IMG/VR virus record: IMGVR_UViG_3300049846_001563
Coordinates: 1-29,248 of that record
From: a virus
Length of the DNA stretch: 29,248 bases
Direction: 5' to 3' (one strand)
The notes beneath the pieces are model-generated. The model saw only the letters and a program-made list of their open reading frames with translations, was not told where the DNA came from and did no database searches. The first letter of the stretch is position 1. Every line of letters starts with the position of its first letter. The translations under genes were made by a program, and so were the position numbers. Of this stretch, positions 23,952-29,247 are shown piece by piece.

Positions 23952-24462
23952 TGGGGTTTCTCACGAGATGGTGGTTGTTCGTCATCACGGCCAGGATCCA
24001 GTTGCCCGGATAGACCAGGATGTCCTTGCCGTCGTACTTGAAGACCTCGTACACGCGAGCGTTGTTGAAGAGGACCAAGTCGCCCGGCCGGAGCTCGGCG
24101 ATGGCGCGTTCAAGCTCGCCCGAGAAGATTGGGGCCTCGACCCTAGGTCTCTCCTCGACGTGGGTAGGCTTCCAGTCCGGGTCTCGATGGCCGCGTAGCG
24201 GATCGAAGACCTCTTGGACGCCGTCCTCGTCCTCCATCTTGTCCCAGAGGTATAGGTTGTCGTTGTCCAGATGCCGCTGTCTCTGGCCCTGGATGCTGAT
24301 GGGCGGAGACCACTTGCCCTGCTGCGTCCAGCGAGAGCCTAGGCCCACGATCTCGCCGATCTGGACTACCCCCGGATCCTGCTGGAGAGTCCAGAGGGAC
24401 GACGTGTCCTCGTAGACGCGTCGGAGGAGCACGTTGCCACCGCAGCCACGTAGCGGGATCAT
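23920..24462 (-). CDS. GroES-like co-chaperonin with a large central insertion
   Basis: 180 residues; the ATG overlaps the preceding micro-ORF as ATGA. The N-terminus (MIPLRGCGGNVLLRRVYEDTS...VVQIGEIVGLGSRW) follows the GroES pattern I-R-P-L...V-x-x-x-R...GEVLAVG. The C-terminal part LRPGDLVLFNNARVYEVFKYDGKDILVYPGNWILAVM (~124-160) follows GroES VGDIVIFNDG...DNEEVLIMSESDILAIV. Between them, residues ~43-120 replace the short GroES roof hairpin with ~75 polar residues. Phages such as T4 (gp31) encode co-chaperonins to fold their capsid protein with host GroEL; the same job is inferred. The mobile-loop IVL is not obvious. Confidence 0.72.
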   Translation of the reverse strand: MIPLRGCGGNVLLRRVYEDTSSLWTLQQDPGVVQIGEIVGLGSRWTQQGKWSPPISIQGQRQRHLDNDNLYLWDKMEDEDGVQEVFDPLRGHRDPDWKPTHVEERPRVEAPIFSGELERAIAELRPGDLVLFNNARVYEVFKYDGKDILVYPGNWILAVMTNNHHLVRNPSVRRYAPEPA

Positions 24463-24557
24463 TTCTTCGCCCTCTCTCTCCGTCGCTCGGCCTCGTCCTT
24501 GTCCGCCCACCCGCGGCAGTACGACTCGTGATCTACGTCGGGAGGGGAAGCAGTCAT
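24459..24557 (-). CDS. 32-residue coupled micro-ORF
   Basis: ATG overlaps the preceding stop as ATGA, and its own stop overlaps the next ATG as ATGA. The product starts MTASPPDVDHESYCRGWADKDE and ends in a run of Glu, Arg and Lys (AERRRERAKK), so it is highly charged with a single Cys. Perfect stop/start coupling at both ends is the main support. It may be a real small protein or just a coupling leader for the co-chaperonin gene. Confidence 0.5.
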   Translation of the reverse strand: MTASPPDVDHESYCRGWADKDEAERRRERAKK

Positions 24558-24862
24558 GCGTCAAACTCCCTCGTTCCGAGCTTGGGCTCCATGGGCAGCA
24601 CCGGCTTGGCGCCGATGGGGTTCTTCCGGGCCTCCAGGATGGAGTCGGCGATGGCCTCGCGAATGGTCAGCCCGTGGCCCTTCCATGCGTACTTCCGGCC
24701 CTTCTCGTCGTGACGAGCGTCCGATCGCAGCTCGCACCACCATTCGAGCTCGCCGTTGTGAACCTGCTGGAGGCTCAGGGTTCCGTACTCCGAAGCCTGC
24801 CGCTCCAGAAGGGCCAGGCTGGGACGGAAGAGCCAGGACAGGAGCCTGCGAAGCCAGTTCAA
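24554..24862 (-). CDS. 102-residue hypothetical protein with an N-terminal hydrophobic helix
   Basis: Starts with TTG overlapping the previous stop as TTGA; no nearby ATG fits. MNWLRRLLSWLFRPSLALLERQ is a short amphipathic or membrane-associating helix. A beta-rich core (YGTLSLQQVHNGELEWWCELRSDARHDEKGRKYAWKGHGLTIREAIADSILEARKNP) follows. The pattern of a substrate-like strand followed by G-x-G-L-T-I-x-E-A-I-x-D-x-I resembles small phage cofactors with a terminal helix. No function assigned. Confidence 0.6.
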   Translation of the reverse strand: MNWLRRLLSWLFRPSLALLERQASEYGTLSLQQVHNGELEWWCELRSDARHDEKGRKYAWKGHGLTIREAIADSILEARKNPIGAKPVLPMEPKLGTREFDA

Positions 24863-25116
24863 GGCGCCGCCTTCTTCCGGTCCTGTTCCATCCGCTCCCA
24901 GGTGAGAAGTTCGCGCTCCTTGACGTCGGCGACGCGAGACGTTGCCTCAGAGAGGGCGCGGATGGCCCTGGCGATGGCGAAGAGCCCGTCCGTCACGTTG
25001 GCAAACTCGCCGTTGCTGTCCGTTTCGTTGGCCGAGACCAGGCCCTCGCGAAGCGCAGTTCTGACCCCTTCCATCACCTCTTCCACGTGATCCGCAACGC
25101 TGTACTCTTCTCTCAT
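24859..25116 (-). CDS. 85-residue helical acidic protein of unknown function
   Basis: The ATG at 25116 overlaps the previous stop as ATGA. The product is nearly all helical and amphipathic: YSVADHVEEVMEGVRTALREGLVSANE, then NVTDGLFAIARAIRALSEATSRVADVKERELLTWERMEQDRKK. It probably forms a coiled-coil dimer or trimer. The position in the small-gene run suggests a regulatory or structural accessory protein, but nothing specific is recognised. Confidence 0.6.
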   Translation of the reverse strand: MREEYSVADHVEEVMEGVRTALREGLVSANETDSNGEFANVTDGLFAIARAIRALSEATSRVADVKERELLTWERMEQDRKKAAP

Positions 25117-25361
25117 CGCCCCACCTCCAGGAATTTCACCAGCTCTCGGAGAGCCTCTTCGCCTGCCCTGCCTGTCGCGATGTGCGGGGGCCCCGCGGGC
25201 TCCGTGAGCGCGCGAGCGGTCCAGCGCCAATCGTGGTCGTGGTTCGAGAAGTCGTAGCCCTTGAGGTTCACCTTGAAGGTGATCTCGGTTGCTCCCGCGT
25301 CCTTTGCGCGCACGAGCAGGCCGACGAAAGGGCTCAGTGTCGAGGGATCACGGCCTGACAC
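25113..25361 (-). CDS. 82-residue hypothetical protein
   Basis: A GTG start with AAGGTG upstream overlaps the ribbon-helix-helix-like gene by 14 bases. It contains LLVRAKDAGATEITFKVNLKGYDFSNHDHDWRW and a C-terminal helix EEALRELVKFLEVG. The HDHDWRW segment, with several His and Asp, could bind a metal. It shares tight coupling with its neighbours on both sides. Family not recognised. Confidence 0.6.
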   Translation of the reverse strand: MSGRDPSTLSPFVGLLVRAKDAGATEITFKVNLKGYDFSNHDHDWRWTARALTEPAGPPHIATGRAGEEALRELVKFLEVGR

Positions 25362-25521
25362 GGGACAGCACCTTGCGGAACGTGTCGGCCGCCGAGAGCT
25401 TCCACTTGTGCGAGAGCTTCACGAGCTTCTCGCGCTCCTCTTCGGACAGGAGAACGTGGAACGTCTTGCGCGGCACCGAACGATCGGCGCGTGTGCTGGG
25501 CTGGTAGTAGCTCTTGGCCAT
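25348..25521 (-). CDS. ribbon-helix-helix-like small DNA-binding protein
   Basis: 57 residues, starting MAKSYYQPSTRADRSVPRKTFHVLLSEEEREKLVKLSHKW. The basic N-terminal arm and strand (RKTFHVLL) followed by two helices (SEEEREKLVKLSHKWKLS, AADTFRKVLSRV) match the Arc/CopG-type layout, in which dimers read DNA with the strand. Phage proteins of this kind are typically repressors or transcription regulators. The start lies ~37 bases after the preceding gene with no strong ribosome site. A candidate to bind the 19-bp motif, but that link is speculation. Confidence 0.62.
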   Translation of the reverse strand: MAKSYYQPSTRADRSVPRKTFHVLLSEEEREKLVKLSHKWKLSAADTFRKVLSRVRP

Positions 25522-25557
25522 GGCGTGACTGTACTGCCTGGACTGCCAGAAGGCAAC

Positions 25558-25893
25558 CTAGAACCAGAAGATGGAGATGGTCTCGCCGCCCGTCGAGTTG
25601 ATGACGAAGGCAGACGCGCTCGCCAGGAACACCGTCGTGGGCCCAGTGACCGAGAGCGGCACACCCGTGTCGCCCGCGATGCCCTTGAGCGTCTTGGCCG
25701 CGGTGCCTGGGCCGAGCGTGAAGCCCGTGGCGCCCGAGGGCGGGGTGACGGTGTTGTTTCCGTTCGAGAGCACGAGGGGCTGGGGCCCGCCCGAGGGAGC
25801 GGCCGTGTTCTGTACCTCGGGAGGACGGTACTCAAAATCCACTCCGTCGCCTGCGACAGCAACGCCCACGGTCACGCGAGAGAGCTTAGCCAT
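25558..25893 (-). CDS. small Gly/Thr/Ser-rich virion-type protein
   Basis: 111 residues, with AAGGGC just before the ATG, overlapping the previous stop by 8 bases. After MAKLSRVTVGVAVAGDGVDFEYRPPEVQNTAA come Gly/Thr/Asn-rich strands (PLVLSNGNNTVTPPSGATGFTLGPGTAAKTLKGIAGDTGVPLSVTGPTTVFL, FVINSTGGETISIFWF). The composition fits a decoration or fibre-type beta protein. It sits away from the structural cluster among accessory genes, which is odd for a virion protein. Confidence 0.6.
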   Translation of the reverse strand: MAKLSRVTVGVAVAGDGVDFEYRPPEVQNTAAPSGGPQPLVLSNGNNTVTPPSGATGFTLGPGTAAKTLKGIAGDTGVPLSVTGPTTVFLASASAFVINSTGGETISIFWF

Positions 25894-26068
25894 GCCCTTG
25901 CTGGTACCACACGAGGCACGCGTGTGCAGCCTCGGCGAGCTTCTTGAAGTGCATCACGGTCTTCTTTCCAACGGGCCTGCGCTCGTCGATGACGACGTAG
26001 CCGCCCGAGGTCACGGGCAGCACGCGGAGATGGCCGTGCTGGACGTCGGGATCGGGGAAGTGATTCAT
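25886..26068 (-). CDS. 60-residue hypothetical protein
   Basis: ATG 26068 overlaps the stop of the 24-residue micro-ORF as ATGA, with GAGGAG upstream. MNHFPDPDVQHGHLRVLPVTSGGYVVIDERRPVGKKTVMHFKKLAEAAHACLVWYQQGHG has a strand-strand-helix layout in ~55 residues, with the terminal helix KKLAEAAHACLVWYQQ. Unknown function. Confidence 0.55.
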   Translation of the reverse strand: MNHFPDPDVQHGHLRVLPVTSGGYVVIDERRPVGKKTVMHFKKLAEAAHACLVWYQQGHG

Positions 26069-26139
26069 CTTTGCCGCTGCTCCTCGGGCTTGCCTGGTGC
26101 CAGCAATCCGCGTTCGAGACGCAGGCCGGGGCAGTTCAT
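26065..26139 (-). CDS. 24-residue coupled micro-ORF
   Basis: ATG overlaps the preceding stop as ATGA, and its own stop overlaps the next ATG as ATGA. The product begins MNCPGLRLERGLLAPGKPEE and ends in QRQR. The strict coupling at both ends is the only support. It probably either encodes a tiny peptide or carries ribosomes to the next gene, whose GAGGAG lies inside it. Confidence 0.4.
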   Translation of the reverse strand: MNCPGLRLERGLLAPGKPEEQRQR

Positions 26140-26384
26140 TTGCGTGACAGCTTCTTCCTAGCCCTTCTCTTGCGCGCTTGGGCAGCACGTTTCCTGCGCT
26201 CTGTCTCCCACTCTCTTGCGGTCTGAAAGCCCACTTTGTGACCGCGGATGATCCCATCCTCGTACGTCGCGACCAGGAGCCTCACCAGTTCACTCTGTCG
26301 CCTCTCGGGCGGGTAAAAAACGAGCTTGGACAGATACGCGTAGGCGTCGTGGACGAGGCGAGGATTCTCGAACGGGTTACTCAT
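26136..26384 (-). CDS. 82-residue basic protein of unknown function
   Basis: The ATG overlaps the preceding stop as ATGA. It starts MSNPFENPRLVHDAYAYLSKLVFYPPERRQSELVRLLVATYEDGIIRGHKVG and ends with an Arg/Lys-rich helix (ETERRKRAAQARKRRARKKLSRK), suggesting nucleic-acid or ribosome contact. Length and charge could suit a DNA-bending or scaffold-type accessory factor. No family recognised. Confidence 0.6.
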   Translation of the reverse strand: MSNPFENPRLVHDAYAYLSKLVFYPPERRQSELVRLLVATYEDGIIRGHKVGFQTAREWETERRKRAAQARKRRARKKLSRK

Positions 26385-26707
26385 CTGAGGATGGTCCTCA
26401 ATTTCTGAATCTGCTTGCGTGACAGGCCAAGCTCGCGCACGCTGGATCCCCTGGGGCCGATGACCTGCAGGACTCCGTGACCCTTCGGGGCAATCACGAG
26501 GACCAGGTCATCGCCCGCCACATCCAGCGTGTCGAGCCCGAGCCACGTGGGCAGGCTGGCCTGGTGCTCGGCGACCAGATCCCTGGGCCCTTCGGGTCGC
26601 TCGGCGGGAGCCTCGTCGGCCAGGAGGGCCTCGACCTCTTCGAGCTTGGTCTTGCCTGAGAACATGTCGACCGTGCGCATGTCCGCGGGAGCTTTCTTAC
26701 GAGTCAT
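26381..26707 (-). CDS. 108-residue hypothetical protein
   Basis: The ATG at 26707 (MTRKKAPADMRTVDMF) overlaps the upstream gene by 11 bases. The middle is Glu/Ala/Pro-rich (TKLEEVEALLADEAPAERPEGPRD). The C-terminal half (WLGLDTLDVAGDDLVLVIAPKGHGVLQVIGPRGSSVRELGLSRKQIQKLRTILR) looks like a small beta-alpha domain. Its end, a strand followed by GLSRKQIQKLRTIL, resembles a short DNA-binding or helix-turn-helix segment. Not assigned. Confidence 0.6.
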   Translation of the reverse strand: MTRKKAPADMRTVDMFSGKTKLEEVEALLADEAPAERPEGPRDLVAEHQASLPTWLGLDTLDVAGDDLVLVIAPKGHGVLQVIGPRGSSVRELGLSRKQIQKLRTILR

Positions 26708-26936
26708 GGTGACCGAAAGGGCAAGCGGCCTCGGGAACTGGAGACAGCCTGACCACGCGTGCGTTCTTGCCCAGGGCCTTGGCGACGCGGCTCGCAGCAA
26801 TCTTTCCGTCGCACGAGAACACGTGAGCGCGTGACCGCTCGAACGTAAATAGCGGATGATTCCACCGTCCCGTGGTTACTCCCCAACGGGCGAAGTACAG
26901 GCAGCAAACCTTCACGACGTAGCGACTGCGAGTCAC
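26697..26936 (-). CDS. 79-residue hypothetical protein
   Basis: The GTG start at 26936 has GAGGAG 8 bases upstream and overlaps the preceding stop as GTGA. VTRSRYVVKVCCLYFARWGVTTGRWNHPLFTFERSRAHVFSCDGKIAASRVAKALGKNARVVRL is strand-rich, basic and Cys-containing. The ribosome site decides the start: longer frames run through the previous gene. No function recognised. Confidence 0.6.
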   Translation of the reverse strand: MTRSRYVVKVCCLYFARWGVTTGRWNHPLFTFERSRAHVFSCDGKIAASRVAKALGKNARVVRLSPVPEAACPFGHHDS

Positions 26937-27094
26937 TGGTCGATCTCCTCGGGGCAGAATCCCTGCGTGAAGGCGCAGATGATCTTTGCCCCGCGTGAGG
27001 CGAAGAAGACCTCCCAGTGCTTGGCCACCTCGGGGTTGACGGTCCACTCGGGGTGCCATGTCCCGTCGTCGAACTTGGCGAGGTAGACGATCAC
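26933..27094 (-). CDS. 53-residue hypothetical protein with GTG start
   Basis: GTG overlaps the preceding stop as GTGA, and its own TGA overlaps the next GTG. The product (VIVYLAKFDDGTWHPEWTVNP...) has paired strands, then a helix in EVAKHWEVFFASRGAK and a final IICAFTQGFCPEE with two Cys. The reading frame also carries the GAGGAG of the next gene. Easily missed for its length; coupling on both sides supports it. Confidence 0.6.
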   Translation of the reverse strand: MIVYLAKFDDGTWHPEWTVNPEVAKHWEVFFASRGAKIICAFTQGFCPEEIDQ

Positions 27095-27255
27095 GGCTTT
27101 GCCTGTCGCTCTTCCAGGTGCCTCACGCGATGCTCAAGCTTCTCGATGCGCGCCAGGAGCACCCCCATCGCTTCGGCCTGCGCGCGGGCGAGGAGTCGTG
27201 CCATCTCGTCGAAGGCTTGCTGGAGCGTCATCTCGGTCTTCTGTTCGCCGCTCAT
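27091..27255 (-). CDS. 54-residue coiled-coil protein
   Basis: The ATG at 27255 overlaps the previous stop as ATGA; in-frame Met codons further upstream lie inside the preceding gene. The protein is one amphipathic helix: MTLQQAFDEMARLLARAQAEAMGVLLARIEKLEHRVRHLEERQ, with heptad-like Leu spacing. It probably forms a short coiled coil. A scaffold or regulator partner is possible. Confidence 0.55.
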   Translation of the reverse strand: MSGEQKTEMTLQQAFDEMARLLARAQAEAMGVLLARIEKLEHRVRHLEERQAKP

Positions 27256-28022
27256 GGACGGCTCAGGATGTCGAGCGCTCGCTTGGCGACATCGAGCCAC
27301 TTGGTTCGGAGGCCGAGCTCGTCACGGTCCCACATGGTCTCGATCGCACGCATGACCGAAGGCCCTCGGTCCTCGCCCACCTCGCAGGCGAAGACGAGCA
27401 CGTCGGGATCGCACATGTGGAGCGCACGAGCGAAGTGTTCGAGGGTGGGGACCTTGGCCCGGGTTTCTTCAGTCTCAGGTCCCGTGTCGTTGGGACCGTA
27501 GGCCTCGAAGAATGTGGGATCCTTCTCGTTGTGCTTCAGGAAGAGGGCGATCTTCCCTTTCGTGTCGAGGGTCCGGGCAACCAATCCGTCGATCGGTATG
27601 CCCGCGATGACGAAGTCGGGCCGGTCATGGTCGACCTCCACGAGGAGGCAGCGATCGGCGTTGTGATACGGGAGCATGTAGTAGTCACTTCTCGCGGCAC
27701 CTCTCGCGGTCGGCACCTTGTCGGAGATCCCTCCCTCCGCAGTCCATAGCTTCTTCAGAGCAGCATTCTGCCCTTCCATCTCGCGATCCCATAGCTTCTT
27801 CAGGGCGTCGGGGTCGCCCTTGTACTGGATGATCTCGTTGCCTTGCAGGGCGGCCACGGGCCAGTTCTGGCCGAACCCGTCGTCCCACTTGCACTCTCGG
27901 CACCACTCCTGACCAGGAGTCCACTGGAGGTAGCGGCCCTCGAAGTGATCGCCGTCACACTCAAGGAGATCTCCGGGCTTGAGGAGACGGTGAGTAACGC
28001 CATTGATGACGGTCCATGTCAT
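27252..28022 (-). CDS. 256-residue protein with a CX5R phosphatase-like loop
   Basis: ATG 28022 starts 5 bases after the stop of the transglycosylase gene. The N-terminal half is Trp-rich, with CDGDHFEGRYLQWTPGQEWCRECKWDDGFGQNWP, and a repeated ALKKLW (73-78 and 88-93). In the C-terminal half, DPDVLVFACEVGEDRGPSVMRAI contains C213-E-V-G-E-D-R219, the spacing of the tyrosine/dual-specificity phosphatase P-loop (HC-x-x-G-x-x-R-S). The residue after R is Gly rather than Ser/Thr, and no His precedes the Cys. A phosphatase-like fold, perhaps with weakened activity, is plausible. A general-acid Asp was not identified. Confidence 0.6.
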   Translation of the reverse strand: MTWTVINGVTHRLLKPGDLLECDGDHFEGRYLQWTPGQEWCRECKWDDGFGQNWPVAALQGNEIIQYKGDPDALKKLWDREMEGQNAALKKLWTAEGGISDKVPTARGAARSDYYMLPYHNADRCLLVEVDHDRPDFVIAGIPIDGLVARTLDTKGKIALFLKHNEKDPTFFEAYGPNDTGPETEETRAKVPTLEHFARALHMCDPDVLVFACEVGEDRGPSVMRAIETMWDRDELGLRTKWLDVAKRALDILSRP

Positions 28023-28026
28023 GTGC

Positions 28027-28455
28027 TTAGTGGTACAGCCAGACCGCGCTCTTGGCAAGTCTGTTTGCGAGAGCAACGCGATCGTTCGAGATGCGCTGCG
28101 CGGTGCGTGAGCGGTAGCCGGAGCCTCGGGCGTAGGCAGCGACGGGATGAGCGGGATCGAGAGACCTGGAGTGAAGGAGCATGGCGTAGGCCTTACGCAC
28201 GCAGGCTCGTGGGTCGTCGAGAAGCTCTTGGCTGCCGCCCAGGATCTGGAACGCGCAGAGAGAGCGGCCAGCATCGCCCACGGCTCGGTTGTCGAGCGAG
28301 CTCTCGCGGTAGGAGATGGCGATCATGAGCGGGAGATCTTCTTCTGGAACCTCCATCACGAGCGCGGTCGCGAGGGCTCCGTGGCGAAGGATGGGATCCT
28401 CGGCCGGCACGAGCGAAGTCATGAGCGAGAGGACGACGAAGTAGAGACTCAGCAT
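28027..28455 (-). CDS. lytic transglycosylase-like (SLT) protein with signal peptide
   Basis: 142 residues from ATG 28455; the frame extends to a TTG at 28479, but only the ATG puts the hydrophobic signal segment (MLSLYFVVLSLMTSLVPA) first. The SLT core is visible: LPLMIAISYRESSLDNRAVGD with catalytic Glu candidate E51, then RSLCAFQI in place of the usual G-LMQI. It is followed by GGSQELLDDPRACVRKAYAMLL and AAYARGSGYRSR, the second helical half. It would cut peptidoglycan glycan strands. It could act in lysis or be a secreted host-entry enzyme. No holin was recognised nearby. Confidence 0.75.
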   Translation of the reverse strand: MLSLYFVVLSLMTSLVPAEDPILRHGALATALVMEVPEEDLPLMIAISYRESSLDNRAVGDAGRSLCAFQILGGSQELLDDPRACVRKAYAMLLHSRSLDPAHPVAAYARGSGYRSRTAQRISNDRVALANRLAKSAVWLYH

Positions 28456-28500
28456 CCGCGGGTGGTACCGCAGGACCAAACTCCGCGCACTTGGGAACGT

Positions 28501-28519
28501 CTTTACGAAACTTTACGTT
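28501..28519 (-). promoter_or_regulatory. 19-bp tandem motif upstream of the accessory operon
   Basis: Minus strand AACGTAAAGTTTCGTAAAG. It matches the copy at 20819-20837 at 17 of 19 positions. CGTAAAG occurs twice at a 10-base period. It lies 45 bases before the transglycosylase ATG, at the head of the small-gene run. A promoter for a phage-specific RNA polymerase, or an activator/repressor site, is inferred. Confidence 0.55.
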
Positions 28520-28631
28520 CCGTACAGCACGATTCAGTATTGCCTACCCAATGTAGGACATGCTTATCTCGGTCTCGCGCGCGCCCGGCGAGCCATCGGG
28601 AGTCTCCTTCGGTCCTCCCTACCCAAGCCGA

Positions 28632-28648
28632 TCTTCTCCGAGAGAAGA
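28632..28648. repeat. 7-bp hairpin with 3-base loop
   Basis: TCTTCTC and GAGAAGA pair perfectly around CGA. Stem pairing is purine/pyrimidine-asymmetric. No flanking T-run. Confidence 0.45.
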
Positions 28649-28715
28649 GGCTGTAACGGAAAGACCAAGGTCCGGAGCCCGGCGAAGCCAAGGGGCGGAG
28701 GACGCGAGTCTCGCT

Positions 28716-28739
28716 GACCTGAATTCCTAATTCAAGGTC
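28716..28739. repeat. AT-containing inverted repeat, operator-like
   Basis: GACCTGAATT and AATTCAAGGTC pair as a 10-bp stem with one bulged A around CCT. It contains an EcoRI-type GAATTC. Near-dyad symmetry of this length is typical of dimeric repressor sites or hairpin terminators; no T-run follows on either strand. Confidence 0.5.
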
Positions 28740-28760
28740 GATCGCCTGCTCGCCAGGTTA

Positions 28761-28784
28761 TGCCAGCAAGGCATTCCGCTGGCA
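28761..28784. repeat. 7-bp inverted repeat with 10-base loop
   Basis: TGCCAGC and GCTGGCA pair perfectly with a 10-base spacer. It lies 22 bases beyond the preceding palindrome. Confidence 0.45.
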
Positions 28785-28857
28785 CTGTAGCGAAGTTGAA
28801 AACTGGGTGGGCTGGTCTGCCTCGAGGCGCCCGCGCCACCGGGGGAGGTCCACCGGC

Positions 28858-29247
28858 CTACCCCCAGGGGGTGGCCTCGACCGCGACAGACACGACCAGG
28901 CCCAGTTGGGCGCGCAGCGCATTGGCCACGGCTAGCCCGGCTTCGGGATAGGATTCGAGGGCTTGCATGATTAGCCCTACGCAGGCGTGCCATACAGGGT
29001 TCGCTGCTAGGTCCTGGGCTCGTCCCTGTTGGGCTTCTAGAGCCAGCCTAGCCTGTAGCTCAATGATCCTGGTTAGTTCGCGGATCGCTAGCAGGGCCGT
29101 GCGAGGGTCGCCGCTGGACTCGGCCTGGGCGCCGAGCGCGTCCGCGCGAGCCTTGAGCCGGCGCAGTTCTCCAGCGATCTCGCCGCCTTTGATGGCCCCA
29201 TCGACGATCGAATGCGCGACAGAGCGCGCCAGAGCGCGGGGCGCCCG
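28858..29247 (-). CDS. helical protein, 5' part cut by the window edge; possibly small-terminase-like
   Basis: An open frame of 129 codons runs in from the right edge, so its start is not seen. The visible part is helical: HSIVDGAIKGGEIAGELRRLKARADAL, SGDPRTALLAIRELTRIIELQARLALEAQQ, then NPVWHACVGLIMQALESYPEAGLAVANALRAQLG. The pattern G-D-x-R-x-A-L-x-A-I-R-E-L-x-x-x-I-E-L followed by a P-x-W...AL-x-x-Y-P-E-A segment is one I associate with small-terminase-like or helix-turn-helix proteins of phages. Leucine is coded CTA in 7 of 17 cases, and CTAG tetranucleotides are frequent, unlike the other genes. Assignment is tentative. Confidence 0.6.
   Translation of the reverse strand, partial: RAPRALARSVAHSIVDGAIKGGEIAGELRRLKARADALGAQAESSGDPRTALLAIRELTRIIELQARLALEAQQGRAQDLAANPVWHACVGLIMQALESYPEAGLAVANALRAQLGLVVSVAVEATPWG

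Larger units (their letters stand above)
28520..28857. other. non-coding region upstream of the accessory operon
   Basis: About 340 bases with no well-supported gene. It contains three inverted repeats (28632-28648, 28716-28739 and 28761-28784), a 10-bp palindrome at 28819-28828 (GCCTCGAGGC) and two CCACCGG copies near 28836 and 28850. The layout, palindromes in front of an AT-rich repeat motif, suits a regulatory region for the leftward genes, or a replication or packaging region. None of these roles can be decided by eye. Confidence 0.5.

Noticed and set aside
26824-26833. Plus-strand GAACGTAAAT resembling half of the 19-bp motif
   Set aside because: It is in the opposite orientation, inside a coding region, and lacks the second GTAAAG repeat.
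28503-28691. Minus-strand frame of 62 codons ending inside the 19-bp motif
   Set aside because: The product is Arg/Ser/Trp-rich without pattern, its start has no ribosome site, and its stop falls in the regulatory motif.
28727-28993. Minus-strand frame of 88 codons
   Set aside because: It lies out of frame over the partial gene at 28858-29247, which has the better protein pattern. The product is low complexity.
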